Assembly (NCBI RefSeq): GCF_900683735.1 | Contig: NZ_LR215979.1 | Location: forward strand, 2,914,001 to 2,978,000 | Source: Fusobacterium ulcerans ATCC 49185 | GTDB lineage: Bacteria; Fusobacteriota; Fusobacteriia; Fusobacteriales; Fusobacteriaceae | Length of the DNA: 64,000 nt | Reading direction: 5' to 3' | In this document: piece after piece, positions 16,870 through 26,012 of the stretch | How the letters are laid out: every line of letters begins with the position of its first letter | Numbering within the stretch: the first letter of the stretch is position 1 | Position numbers and translations under genes: made by a program | Notes under the pieces: model-generated | What the model was told of the DNA's origin: nothing | What the model saw: the letters and a program-made list of their open reading frames with translations, nothing else | Databases searched by the model: none

Positions 16870-17163
16870 TTATTTTATAATTATTCCTAAATCTCTTAAT
16901 ATCAATGTTTTAAAACCATTGATTTTATTGAGCTCACGCTCCTTTTGATCCTTTGTCATTTTTTTTATATAATATTCAATTTTTGAAGCTTCACTTCTCC
17001 CATCACATTTAAAGAATGTTTCTATTTTTAAAACTCCTTTTGATTTTGTATATTTTGCCCCTGTTCCTTGTTCATGTTCTTTATATCTCCTTCCTATGTC
17101 AGTAGTTATTCCAGTATATAGGGAATTATCTCTGCACCTTATTATATATACATAATATTCCAT
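16870..17163 (-). CDS. GIY-YIG nuclease superfamily protein (YhbQ-like)
   Basis: 97 residues, the size of stand-alone YhbQ/UPF0213 proteins. The core is visible: YYVYIIRCRDNSLYTGIT at the start, GRRYKEHEQG with the conserved Arg and His, and a later Glu (EASKIEYYIKKMTK). Such proteins may act on branched or damaged DNA, but the cellular role is not established. It lies alone between the tRNA array and the divergent DUF1576 gene. Confidence 0.85.
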   Translation of the reverse strand: MEYYVYIIRCRDNSLYTGITTDIGRRYKEHEQGTGAKYTKSKGVLKIETFFKCDGRSEASKIEYYIKKMTKDQKERELNKINGFKTLILRDLGIIIK

Positions 17164-17377
17164 TTATTTTCACCTTCTAAAATATATATTATCTTCATTA
17201 TATTCTAAAATAAAAAAAATTTTGAGTACTTTTTATTTTAATATAATCTTTTTTATTCAATAATGTATTAAATCCAAAAATATAACCCTATATATAATTT
17301 AAATATAATGTATAATTGACTTTTATCTTAAAAAATAATAATATCTAATTAGATATTTTTTTATAAAGGAGGGAAGT

Positions 17378-18718
17378 GTGGATAATTTTAATAGAAAAAG
17401 AATGAAAAAAATAAAAATCTTATCAGGAATTCTGATAGGTTTTATTGCTATATCCTTTATTGGCTATGTTATTCATGAAAGAGAAAATGTTTTCACTGGA
17501 ATTTTAAAAATCATCACATCTCCAGCTGTTCTTATTACAGATTTCCTTGTAATAGGAGGTATTGGAGCTTCATTTGTGAATGCTTTCCTGATATTTTTAT
17601 TTAATTTCACCATTATCAAAATGCTGAAAATTGAAATAAATGGATTGATAATAGCTTCTTTTTTCACTGTCTTTGGATTTTCATTTTTTGGTAAAAATAT
17701 CTTAAACATTCTGCCTTTCTATCTTGGAGGGATTCTCTACAGTCTTTATGAACACATAGATTTTAAAGAAATATTTATTACTATATCTTTTGCTAGTGCT
17801 CTTGCCCCATTTGTAAGTGAAGTTGCTTTTAGAGTAGACACTACTGACACTTCATATCTTAATGCCATTGCTCTGGGAATATTAATAGGATTTATTGTTA
17901 CACCCCTTGCTAAAAAAATGGCTTCTTTTCATGAAGGATTTAACTTGTATAATCTGGGATTTACTGGTGGTATACTTGGTGCTGTAATCACTTCCATTCT
18001 GAAGCTGTATAAGTTCCAAATAACCCCTCAGAGAATAATTTCAGTAGAATATGACCTTGCACTTAAACTAATCTGTTCTGGAGTATTTATGAGCCTTATA
18101 ATTATAGGATATTTTATCAATGGAAGCTCCTTTGCAGGTTATAAAAAACTTTTAGAAGACACAGGATTAAAAGCAGATTATATTCAACGTTATGGTTTTG
18201 GTCTTACATATATCAATATGGGGATAATGGGATTTGTTGCAATGGGATTTGTTGTTTTACTTGGAGAAACTTTCAACGGACCTCTTTTAGCTGGAATTCT
18301 TACCATAGTAGGATTCTCTGCCTATGGAAAACATTTTCTCAATACCATTCCAATTTTGCTTGGAGTATATCTTGCAAAATTTGGAAGCAATACTGATACA
18401 TTTACTGTTGCTCTTTCTGGTCTTTTTGGTACATCCCTTGCTCCTATATCAGGAGTATATGGAACTTTCTGGGGTATAGTTGCTGGATGGCTTCATCTTG
18501 CAGTGGTACAAAGTATAGGAACTGTCCATGGAGGTCTTAATCTGTATAACAATGGGTTCTCCGCTGGTATAGTTGCTGGATTTCTCCTTCCTGTAATGGA
18601 TATGATTAAAAATCATAAAGATAAAGAAAGATTAAAATACCTGAAAAGAAAAAAACAGCTTTATGAAGCAATAAATTTAGAAAGAAAAAAGTTTGAAGAA
18701 TTTAACAAAGAAGAATAA
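17378..18718 (+). CDS. DUF1576 multi-pass membrane protein
   Basis: 446 residues, GTG start after AAAGGAGGG. About ten or more hydrophobic helices. The protein is an internal duplication: VFGFSFFGKNILNILPFYLGG in the first half matches VGFSAYGKHFLNTIPILLG in the second, each followed by a SxxLAP motif and later FHEGFNLYNLGFTGG or VHGGLNLYNNGFSAG. This inverted or tandem repeat architecture suggests a transporter. The substrate is unknown. The family is found mainly in Clostridia and Fusobacteria. A Nudix hydrolase gene follows 39 bases downstream. Confidence 0.75.
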   Translation: MDNFNRKRMKKIKILSGILIGFIAISFIGYVIHERENVFTGILKIITSPAVLITDFLVIGGIGASFVNAFLIFLFNFTIIKMLKIEINGLIIASFFTVFGFSFFGKNILNILPFYLGGILYSLYEHIDFKEIFITISFASALAPFVSEVAFRVDTTDTSYLNAIALGILIGFIVTPLAKKMASFHEGFNLYNLGFTGGILGAVITSILKLYKFQITPQRIISVEYDLALKLICSGVFMSLIIIGYFINGSSFAGYKKLLEDTGLKADYIQRYGFGLTYINMGIMGFVAMGFVVLLGETFNGPLLAGILTIVGFSAYGKHFLNTIPILLGVYLAKFGSNTDTFTVALSGLFGTSLAPISGVYGTFWGIVAGWLHLAVVQSIGTVHGGLNLYNNGFSAGIVAGFLLPVMDMIKNHKDKERLKYLKRKKQLYEAINLERKKFEEFNKEE

Positions 18719-18757
18719 TAAAAAATATTCATAGCCAAAATTAAAGAAGGGGATAAA

Positions 18758-19276
18758 ATGAAGTTAGAAAAATTAGAAGATTTAAAATTTCTTAAAGTTG
18801 CTATTGAAAAACATCCAACTACTGGAATACAATTAGAATATCTGGATAAACCTAATGCTATTGCTGCTTTACTATTAAATGCAGTTGGAGATAAAGTCCT
18901 CCTTGTAAAACAGTATAGACCTGGATTTCAAGGATATATGTACGAAATTCCTGCTGGAATAATGGAAGATGGAGAAGATCCTGTGTACACTCTTGAAAGA
19001 GAAATAGAAGAAGAAACTGGGTATCTAAAGAATGATTATAATATTATCTACAGTCCTAAAAAACCTTTGATTCTTTCTCCAGGGTATACAAGCGAATCTT
19101 TATATATCTATATCATTCAGCTAAAAGATGACTCTATCATGCCACAAAACTTGAAATTAGACATTGGAGAAGACTTAATCGATACTTGGTTCCCCTTAAG
19201 TGAAATTGAAGAAATTACAAGTGATTTTAAAACTATATTTACTATTCATCTTTATAAAAATATTAAAAATTCTTAA
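18758..19276 (+). CDS. Nudix hydrolase, probably ADP-ribose pyrophosphatase
   Basis: 172 residues. A complete Nudix box (residues 67-89: G, five residues, E, seven residues, REIEEETGY) binds the catalytic metal. The preceding QYRPGFQGYMYEIPAG is typical of the ADP-ribose/nucleoside diphosphate sugar branch (NudF-like). AGGGG is present before ATG 18758. Likely cleaves ADP-ribose or a related nucleotide in the cytoplasm. Confidence 0.85.
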   Translation: MKLEKLEDLKFLKVAIEKHPTTGIQLEYLDKPNAIAALLLNAVGDKVLLVKQYRPGFQGYMYEIPAGIMEDGEDPVYTLEREIEEETGYLKNDYNIIYSPKKPLILSPGYTSESLYIYIIQLKDDSIMPQNLKLDIGEDLIDTWFPLSEIEEITSDFKTIFTIHLYKNIKNS

Positions 19277-19621
19277 AAATAAAGGTGTTGTTGTAAATTC
19301 AAAATAGTTCAATTATCAAAAAAGCTGATTTAAAGATTTTCTATGATATAATTTTTTGATATGATAATTTTAAATAAAAAAATTATTTATTATTTGTTTA
19401 AAAACAAAGAAATTTTATATTTAAAGGTCTTACATCAGTTTTTTCCCTTTAGCACCAAATTTATAACTATATCAATAAAATCAATGGCTACTCACTAGGA
19501 TAACTTTTTTATTACTACTAATTATCAATTAATGTTATATGATGTTTTAAAAGTTTCTTTGAAAATATTTTGTTCTAATATGGTGTGGTCTATCTAAACT
19601 TGAATAAATATTTATATCCAT
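19277..19621. other. AT-rich region without a recognisable gene
   Basis: No open frame of useful length with a ribosome site on either strand. Short stretches look like decayed coding sequence (for example on the minus strand near 19450-19500), but I could not assign a family. Confidence 0.4.
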
Positions 19622-19650
19622 AAAAAAGGCGCTCTCAAAATGAGAGTGCC
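19622..19650 (-). terminator. Terminator of the sugar-acid operon
   Basis: A 10-bp G/C-containing stem (GGCACTCTCA with TGAGAGCGCC on the minus strand, one G-T pair) and a run of T. It lies about 150 bases after the FAH-family gene. Confidence 0.75.
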
Positions 19651-19805
19651 CTTGATATAACTCAAATTATAAAATATATTAAAAACATATAAAAAAATTT
19701 AAACTAAATATTTTTATCATAAAAAGTTAAAGCTTACAAAAAAAGTTCATACTCTCTTTTTATTTATTCTTATATTTGTTATATGGACTTATAATGTACA
19801 ATAAA

Positions 19806-20690
19806 TTATCCTATTATATTTTCTAATCTTCCTATTTCAGGAATTTCACAAACTACTATGTCTCCCTTTTTCATAAATTTCTGTGGCTTTAATCCCAGTC
19901 CTACTCCTGATGGTGTTCCTGTGATTACTATATCCCCTGCTTCTAATGTTATTCCTGATGATATTTCTGAAATTATTTCTCCTATATTTGACAAAAATAA
20001 TTTTGTATTAGATGTTTGTCTTATTTCTCCATTTACATAACTTCTTATATCTACTTCTACTGGAAATGGAAGTGATGATTTATGTAATATTACTGGCCCC
20101 ATACTCGAAAAACTATCTAAGCTCTTTCCTCTATACCATTGTACATGGCTTCCTTGAAGTTCTCTTGCTGAAATGTCATTAAATACTGAATATCCAAATA
20201 TATACTCTTCAACCTTTTCTTTGGGAATATCTGTTCCTCTTTTTCCTATGACTACTGCCAATTCTACTTCATAATCTAATTTTTCATCTAAATCCATTCT
20301 ACTTTTTACAGTATCTCCTGGTCCTATTATCTCTATTGCCCTTTTTGAAAAATACACTGTCTTTTGTGGCACAGAAAAATTTTTATCAAAATTCTTTTGT
20401 GTTTCTTCTAAGTGATCTCTATAGTTAACTCCAACACATACAATATCATGAATAGGTTTTTTTATTGGTGAACACAATTTTACTTCTTTTGTATAGTAAC
20501 CTTTATATTTTTTATTTGATTCTGTTTCTTTTAATTTTTTTAGTTCTTCTTCTGTTATCTCTTCTATTAAGTTTATCATAGATGTAAACTCTCTCCCAAG
20601 AATTTTAGCTATTTCTAAAATTTCAGTTTCAGTTTTATTAAAAATTCCTAGTTTTTCAACTTCACCTATTTGAAATCTAATAAATTTCAT
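19806..20690 (-). CDS. Fumarylacetoacetate hydrolase (FAH) family protein
   Basis: 294 residues. The FAH fold is recognisable from CVGVNYRDHLEE, DYEVELAVVIGKRG (metal-binding E..E/D set), GYSVFNDISARE and GDIVITGTPSGVG. Members cleave C-C bonds in, or decarboxylate, 2-oxo or diketo acids using Mg or Mn, for example 2,4-diketo-3-deoxy sugar acid hydrolases. It is the last gene after the permease and UxaA-type subunits, so the likely substrate is a keto-deoxy acid made by that dehydratase. The exact reaction is inference. Confidence 0.82.
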   Translation of the reverse strand: MKFIRFQIGEVEKLGIFNKTETEILEIAKILGREFTSMINLIEEITEEELKKLKETESNKKYKGYYTKEVKLCSPIKKPIHDIVCVGVNYRDHLEETQKNFDKNFSVPQKTVYFSKRAIEIIGPGDTVKSRMDLDEKLDYEVELAVVIGKRGTDIPKEKVEEYIFGYSVFNDISARELQGSHVQWYRGKSLDSFSSMGPVILHKSSLPFPVEVDIRSYVNGEIRQTSNTKLFLSNIGEIISEISSGITLEAGDIVITGTPSGVGLGLKPQKFMKKGDIVVCEIPEIGRLENIIG

Positions 20691-20780
20691 TGCTCTGTCA
20701 CCTTCCTTTACTTTTCTATTTTCAATAATATGACCTTTTCATTTGATAACCATCATATTAATTTTTTATAAAATTTTCTT

Positions 20781-21941
20781 CTAAATATATTTGCATATTC
20801 TGTTAATTGCTATATCTGAAAATCCAAAAATTTCAGCTTTTGTTTTCTTTCCATTACAAATTTTTATAATTTCATTGAAAAGATTATTACTTGCTTCTTC
20901 AATAGAAATTTTTCCAAGAATTACATCACTTACATCTATGTCCATGTTGTCAAACATTTTATTAAACGTTTCTTTATTACCAGTAATTTTTACAACTGGG
21001 GCTAAAGCATGCCCTGTTGGTGTTCCTCTTCCTGTTGTAAATGCTATTATTTGAGCTCCCCCTGCTACCATTGCACTGACAGAAGCTATATCATAACCTG
21101 GTGTGTCCATAACTATAGCTCCCTTTTTGCTTGGTAATTTTGCATAATCAATAACTTCAACTATAGGTCTTGTTCCACCTTTATATATACATCCTAGTGA
21201 TTTTTCTTCAATAGTTGATAATCCTCCTTCTTTATTTCCTGGAGTTGGTTGTCCTGTTCTTAAATCTTGATTTGCTCTAGCTAAATGTTCTTCTAAATCT
21301 TTACAAATTTGAATAATTTTTTGTTGAACTTCTTTGTTTTCTCCACGTCTTGCTAAAATATGTTCAGCTCCTATAAATTCTGTTGTTTCACTCATTATTG
21401 AACTTCCACCATTATCAATAATAAAATCACTCAATTTTCCAACTACTGGATTAGTAGCTAATCCAGAAGTACTATCTGAACCTCCACATTCAATCCCTAA
21501 AATTAACTCAGATATTGGAAACTCTTCTAAAGTTACCATTGACGCTTCTTCAACCATTTTTCTTGTAATTTTTATAGCTTTATTAATTGTATTTACAGTT
21601 CCACCCTCTTCTTGAATAATTAGTACTTCAAGTGGTTTATTTGTTTTTGATAAAATAATTTCTTTCATACTTTCTGCTGAATTACTTTCACACCCTAAAC
21701 CTATAAGAACTGTTCCATAAACATTTGGATTAGCTGCAAAACCAGATAGCACTTCTTGAGTTATTTCTTCATTACCTTTGACTTCTGCACATCCATCTTG
21801 ATTAATTATATTTACAGCTCCTTTTATTTGTTGTGCTATAATTCTACAAGTTTCGCTCGCACATGAACAAGTTGGTAATATTAAAACTTTATTTCTTATC
21901 CCTATTTTTCCATCTGGTCTTTTATAACCTTTAAATTTCAT
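20781..21941 (-). CDS. UxaA-family hydro-lyase, large subunit (altronate dehydratase C-terminal type)
   Basis: 386 residues with the family features GIRNKVLILPTCSCASETCR at the N-terminus, a conserved Cys-rich core (IGLGCESN, GIECGGSDSTSGLATNP), and PGYDIASVSAMVAGGAQIIAFTTGRGTPTGHALAPVVKITGN. This matches the catalytic part of altronate/galactarate dehydratases and also the large subunit of sulfolactate sulfo-lyase (SuyB), which is close in sequence. Its small subunit is the gene just upstream. Uses a metal or Fe-S site in relatives. Confidence 0.82.
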   Translation of the reverse strand: MKFKGYKRPDGKIGIRNKVLILPTCSCASETCRIIAQQIKGAVNIINQDGCAEVKGNEEITQEVLSGFAANPNVYGTVLIGLGCESNSAESMKEIILSKTNKPLEVLIIQEEGGTVNTINKAIKITRKMVEEASMVTLEEFPISELILGIECGGSDSTSGLATNPVVGKLSDFIIDNGGSSIMSETTEFIGAEHILARRGENKEVQQKIIQICKDLEEHLARANQDLRTGQPTPGNKEGGLSTIEEKSLGCIYKGGTRPIVEVIDYAKLPSKKGAIVMDTPGYDIASVSAMVAGGAQIIAFTTGRGTPTGHALAPVVKITGNKETFNKMFDNMDIDVSDVILGKISIEEASNNLFNEIIKICNGKKTKAEIFGFSDIAINRICKYI

Positions 21942-21944
21942 AAT

Positions 21945-22247
21945 CTAGCACTCTCCTATTTCCTCATTATAGTTTCTTGGAATACTTTCAATGTTTTTAT
22001 GATCAACCAAAGTTCCTTGTTCAATTTCAATCATGCTCATTCCAATAATTTCACCATATTTTATAATTAAATCTCCCTTTGGAAAGTTTTTTAATGCTAT
22101 CTTATGATAACTTGGAATATCAGACTGAGCTTCAATAGAAATTAATCGATCCTCTTTAAAATAAAAAGCTTTTTCTCCTTGTTTTAATGCAACAACTGTA
22201 GTAATTACATTATCTTTTTCATTTAATAAAATAGAATTAGCAATCAT
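21945..22247 (-). CDS. UxaA-family small subunit (SAF domain)
   Basis: 100 residues, start with TTAAGGAGG. A SAF-type beta-clip domain: DNVITTVVALKQGE, then IPSYHKIALKNFPKGDLIIKYGEIIG, the usual signature of the N-terminal/small subunit of altronate dehydratase or SuyA. In many bacteria it is fused to the large subunit; here it is separate, with a three-base gap before the large-subunit gene. Confidence 0.83.
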   Translation of the reverse strand: MIANSILLNEKDNVITTVVALKQGEKAFYFKEDRLISIEAQSDIPSYHKIALKNFPKGDLIIKYGEIIGMSMIEIEQGTLVDHKNIESIPRNYNEEIGEC

Positions 22248-22266
22248 AAATCCTCCTTAAAATATT

Positions 22267-23220
22267 TTAATTTTTCATCCCTGTAAGTGGTGACCCAAAT
22301 TTTTTAGCTGTCCAAGCTGTAACTATTGGAGTTAATATAGAAGTTATTACAACTGCAGCTGCTATCTGAGCTGTTGCTATTTCTGTATATGGAACATATT
22401 GTGGAACAATTAGAGCTACTGCTGCTGGTGTTGCTACTGAATTTCCAGCTGCACTAGACGCTGCTGCAGCTGCATAACCAGGTCTTTTATTTATATATCT
22501 GTCAGCAAAAAACATTGGAACTCCACTAACAACTATACATAAAATTCCTAATAGTATCCCTGATGGTCCAGCATAAATTACATTATTTAAATTTATTCCT
22601 GCTCCTAAGCAAAATGCAAAAAAAGGAATAGTTATTGCAACACCTGGTTTTAAAAAATTTTTTATTTCATGATCTAAATTACCCAAAATACATCCTATTA
22701 AAATAGGTCCAATAGCAGCTAACAAATTCAACAATGGAATTTCTGCTAATCCAGATGCTCCAAGAGCAACTAAAGTTAAAAATGGTCCATCATTTATATT
22801 CATTACAGCTTGTGATGAAACGTCTATTGAATCTCCAAATTCTCCAGTTAAAGCCATAAAAAGTCCACCATTACTATTTGTAATCGAACTTATAATTGCT
22901 AAAGAAGAAATTCCTAAAATTCCACTAGCACCAAACATTTTTTCAATCAAAATTCCAAATAATGCTCCTGCTAAAAATTTTACTATTAATAAAGTTCCTC
23001 CTCTTTTTATTGCTTCAGGTGCTTCTTTAAATGAAAGTTGTGAACCTATACATACAAGTGCTAAAGCTATTGTTGTTGAAGTCCCATTTTTTGAAAAAAC
23101 AGCACTAGTCAATCCTCCTATATTTAATGCCTCTGGAAAAAAAGTGTATAAAATAGAACCTATTAATAAAGGAACTACCATCATTCCTCCTGGAATTTTT
23201 TTTATATTTTTTAGAATCAT
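22267..23220 (-). CDS. kdgT: 2-keto-3-deoxygluconate permease family transporter
   Basis: 317 residues with about ten membrane helices and the KdgT family motifs: IPGGMMVVPLLIGSILYTFFP at the N-terminus, SITNSNGGLFMALTGEFGD, FFAFCLGAGINLNNV, and AAAASSAAGNSVATPAAVA. GGAGG precedes the start. It is a proton symporter for keto-deoxy sugar acids in relatives. First gene behind the sigma-54 promoter; its neighbours process a sugar acid or analogue. The imported substrate may differ from KDG. Confidence 0.85.
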   Translation of the reverse strand: MILKNIKKIPGGMMVVPLLIGSILYTFFPEALNIGGLTSAVFSKNGTSTTIALALVCIGSQLSFKEAPEAIKRGGTLLIVKFLAGALFGILIEKMFGASGILGISSLAIISSITNSNGGLFMALTGEFGDSIDVSSQAVMNINDGPFLTLVALGASGLAEIPLLNLLAAIGPILIGCILGNLDHEIKNFLKPGVAITIPFFAFCLGAGINLNNVIYAGPSGILLGILCIVVSGVPMFFADRYINKRPGYAAAAASSAAGNSVATPAAVALIVPQYVPYTEIATAQIAAAVVITSILTPIVTAWTAKKFGSPLTGMKN

Positions 23221-23264
23221 ATCTTATTCCTCCTTTTTTTATAGCCAGCTGACAATTATTTTCT

Positions 23265-23281
23265 AGCAAATTTTATGCCAA
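23265..23281 (-). promoter_or_regulatory. Sigma-54 (-24/-12) promoter of the kdgT operon
   Basis: On the minus strand the sequence reads TTGGCATAAAATTTGCT: GG and GC with the exact sigma-54 spacing and flanks (TGGCA-N6-TTGCT). It lies 45-61 bases before the kdgT start and downstream of a gene for a sigma-54 activator. Confidence 0.88.
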
Positions 23282-23282
23282 T

Positions 23283-23329
23283 AAAAAAAATCTAAAAACT
23301 ACCTAAAACGCTTAGTATTTTTAGATTTT
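23283..23329 (-). terminator. Terminator of the sigma-54 activator gene
   Basis: On the minus strand AAATCTAAAAA...ACT pairs with AGT...TTTTAGATTT and is followed by a T run. It separates the regulator transcript from the -24/-12 promoter just beyond it. Confidence 0.7.
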
Positions 23330-23376
23330 TATTTTTTGTTTGATGTAATTTACGACAACACTTATTGTATTTTTCA

Positions 23377-25221
23377 TCAAAATTCTAGTTTTCTATTTAA
23401 AGTTCCTCTGTCAATATTTAAAATTTTAGCTACTTGACTTTTATTTCCATATTTCAGCAACATTTTTTCTATTATCTCCTTTTCTATTTCTTTTAATGTT
23501 TTAGAAGATTTTACTAGTTGTTTATCAGAAAAAAAATCTAAAATTTCTATTCCAATAATTCCATATTGAGTAACAGCTATTATTTTTTCCATAAAATTTT
23601 TTAATTCTCTTACATTTCCAGTCCATTGTTTTAATTGTAAATAATCTAACAATTCTGGAGATATTCCTTTCACATTATGTTTAAATTTTTTATTGTAGTA
23701 GTCTATAAAATATTCTACTAAAATAGAAATATCATCTTTTCTTCCTTCAAGAGAAGGAAGCTCTAAATTCAATATATTTAATCTATAATATAAATCTCTT
23801 CTAAATCTATTATTTTCTATCTCTTCCAATAAATTTTTATTTGTTGCAGATATAATTCTTATATCTATTGATAAAACTCTATCATCACCTAATTTTATAA
23901 ATTCATTTTCTGATAAAACCCTGAGAAGTTTACTTTGAAGTGTTATATCCATTTCTGAAATTTCATCTAAAAATAAAGTTCCACCATTAGCTATTTCAAT
24001 CAAGCCTTGTTTCCCATTTTTCCTTGAACCTGTAAATGCACCTTCTCTATATCCAAAAAGTTCACTCTCCAGTAATTCTTTTGGAAAAGCTGAACAATTT
24101 ATTGCTACAAAATTTTCAAATTTTCTTTCTGATAAATTATGTATTGCTTGAGCGAACAATTCTTTTCCAGTTCCACTTTCTCCTGTTATCAATACACTTG
24201 AAGATACTTTTGAAAATATTTCTGCTCTTTCTTTAGCTTTTCTAATAATTTTACTCTCTCCTATTATATTTTCAAGTGTATATTTAGCTATAAACCCATT
24301 TTTTTGATTAAATTTTCTCAAAGTATTTTCTAATTTTAAAATATCACTGTCTATTTGAATAAAAAAAATACTTCCAATATTTTCAATTTTTTTTATCTCT
24401 ATAACTAATTTTGTCATTTGATATTCTAAAACTACCTGTTTATCATTTTCAAATATATCTTCTTCATTAAAATTTGGTAAAATCTGACATATATGCTTAG
24501 ATAATAAATTTTCTTTTTTTAAAATTGAACATACATTTTTATTAACCTTTTTTATAATTCCGAGAGTATCAACAACTATTATTCCTTTTGAAAAAGAAGA
24601 AAGTATTTTTTCTAAAAAAATATTATTTTTTCTCTCAGATAATTTCCCTTTAAAAAAAGTTCTTGCTTTATGGAAAGTCATTTCAATTGAATCATAATCA
24701 CTTGTTATTAATTCATAATCTAACTCTAATTTTTCTATTGTATCTAATATTTCTGTTCCAAAACTTCCTCCTATAATCACTTTAGCACCTTCATTATGTG
24801 CTTGTTTTATCTTTTTAGAAAATTCTGAAATATCATCTACTTTATAATAAAATAACTCTAATTTTAAAATATTATTTATCTTCTTTATATTATCTATAAA
24901 ACTTTTATTTTCAATAACTGCTATCTTTTCTTTAAAATTTCTATATTTATATAAAATTTTTAGTATAACTTCTTGAGAAATTTCAAACTCAATTACTTCG
25001 AAATTAAAAAAATCTCTTAATTTTTTAGCAAGTCCTCCTCTTGATAAAATTAAAGAATAATTTTCATTTTTATATTTTTTTCCCAAAGATAAAATGTTCT
25101 CACTGCTAATCATTTCTAATTCCCAATTTAAAGAATGTTTTTCTATATAATGCTTACAAATATTATACAAAGCTTTATATGGTGTTAATACTGCCACTTT
25201 AAATGATAACATTTCTTCCAT
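23377..25221 (-). CDS. Sigma-54-dependent activator with PrpR-type N-terminal sensor
   Basis: 614 residues. N-terminal ~190 residues resemble the PrpR_N sensor domain (response-regulator-like, binding small carboxylates in relatives). A PAS-like segment lies about 195-300. Then the AAA+ activator core: Walker A GESGTGKE, the GAFTGS loop that contacts sigma-54, GGTLFLDEIS, and RDLYYRLNIL. A Fis-type helix-turn-helix closes the protein (YGNKSQVAKILNIDRGTLNRK). It is the obvious regulator of the kdgT operon on the same strand. The inducer is unknown, probably the imported acid or a product. Confidence 0.88.
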   Translation of the reverse strand: MEEMLSFKVAVLTPYKALYNICKHYIEKHSLNWELEMISSENILSLGKKYKNENYSLILSRGGLAKKLRDFFNFEVIEFEISQEVILKILYKYRNFKEKIAVIENKSFIDNIKKINNILKLELFYYKVDDISEFSKKIKQAHNEGAKVIIGGSFGTEILDTIEKLELDYELITSDYDSIEMTFHKARTFFKGKLSERKNNIFLEKILSSFSKGIIVVDTLGIIKKVNKNVCSILKKENLLSKHICQILPNFNEEDIFENDKQVVLEYQMTKLVIEIKKIENIGSIFFIQIDSDILKLENTLRKFNQKNGFIAKYTLENIIGESKIIRKAKERAEIFSKVSSSVLITGESGTGKELFAQAIHNLSERKFENFVAINCSAFPKELLESELFGYREGAFTGSRKNGKQGLIEIANGGTLFLDEISEMDITLQSKLLRVLSENEFIKLGDDRVLSIDIRIISATNKNLLEEIENNRFRRDLYYRLNILNLELPSLEGRKDDISILVEYFIDYYNKKFKHNVKGISPELLDYLQLKQWTGNVRELKNFMEKIIAVTQYGIIGIEILDFFSDKQLVKSSKTLKEIEKEIIEKMLLKYGNKSQVAKILNIDRGTLNRKLEF

Positions 25222-25958
25222 TTTTTCTCCCTTAACTCAATCTTTTTATTTTTATTTTACTATATAAAAATAGATTATTCTAATAATTTTCACCTATTCC
25301 TTAAAATATTAAAAGAAGAACTGATAAAAATTCACATAAATTTATCAAGCTTTGTATTTAACTAACTCCTATGATAAAAAAACTAATTTGCTTTTATAAT
25401 ACTTATCATAACGTTAGAATATACAATATTAAATCTAGTATTTACTAAGGTTGAAAGTGTGAAATTAATTTTGCATTATTTTTACTGTATATTTCATCTA
25501 TAACTTACTTTTAAATATAGTATTATATGCTGTATTTTTTTTAAATTTTTCAACTATTATATTTTTATAAATTTTATTAAAATTCCCAATTTAATAAACA
25601 ATAGAAAGAGTATTCTATGAAAATAATTGAAGAATTTGATAACAATGATTATGTTCATCAAAAATATATAAAGAATACTTAACTAATGAAAACATCTCTA
25701 AAGTAACTTATTCTACATTTTTTTAAATTTATTGTCACATTAACTATACAGATTTTGATTATTCTGGTTTCTTTAATAACTTTAATATTTATTATATTTT
25801 TAAATTTTTATACATTTTAACTTTATAATATATACTTTTTTTCTGGATTGAATACATTGACTTGTAAAATCAAAAATACACTACCCTTTCTATTATTTTT
25901 AATAACTATTCTTTATTGAATATATAATATGATTATTTACAAGTTCATAAAAATAAAA
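25222..25958. other. Long AT-rich intergenic region
   Basis: No supported gene. A 20-residue frame beginning at 25617 has no ribosome site. The stretch probably contains the activator promoter at its left end; nothing else is recognised. Confidence 0.4.
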
Positions 25959-26012
25959 AAGGCTGTACAAATTAGTTTATAAATCACTAATTTGCAACAA
26001 CCCCTTCTTTTT
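25959..26012. terminator. Bidirectional terminator downstream of the ABC exporter
   Basis: AAGG...AAATTAGT pairs with ACTAATTT...CCTT, flanked by A-rich sequence on the left and T-rich sequence on the right, directly at the end of the minus-strand ABC gene. Confidence 0.6.

Noticed and set aside
19277-19621. Possible decayed transposase on the minus strand
   Set aside because: Only scattered residues looked coding; unlike the 52.2 kb remnant, no ordered family motifs could be read.
25617-25682. Short frame MKIIEEFDNNDYVHQKYIKNT
   Set aside because: 20-odd residues, no ribosome site, isolated in AT-rich DNA.
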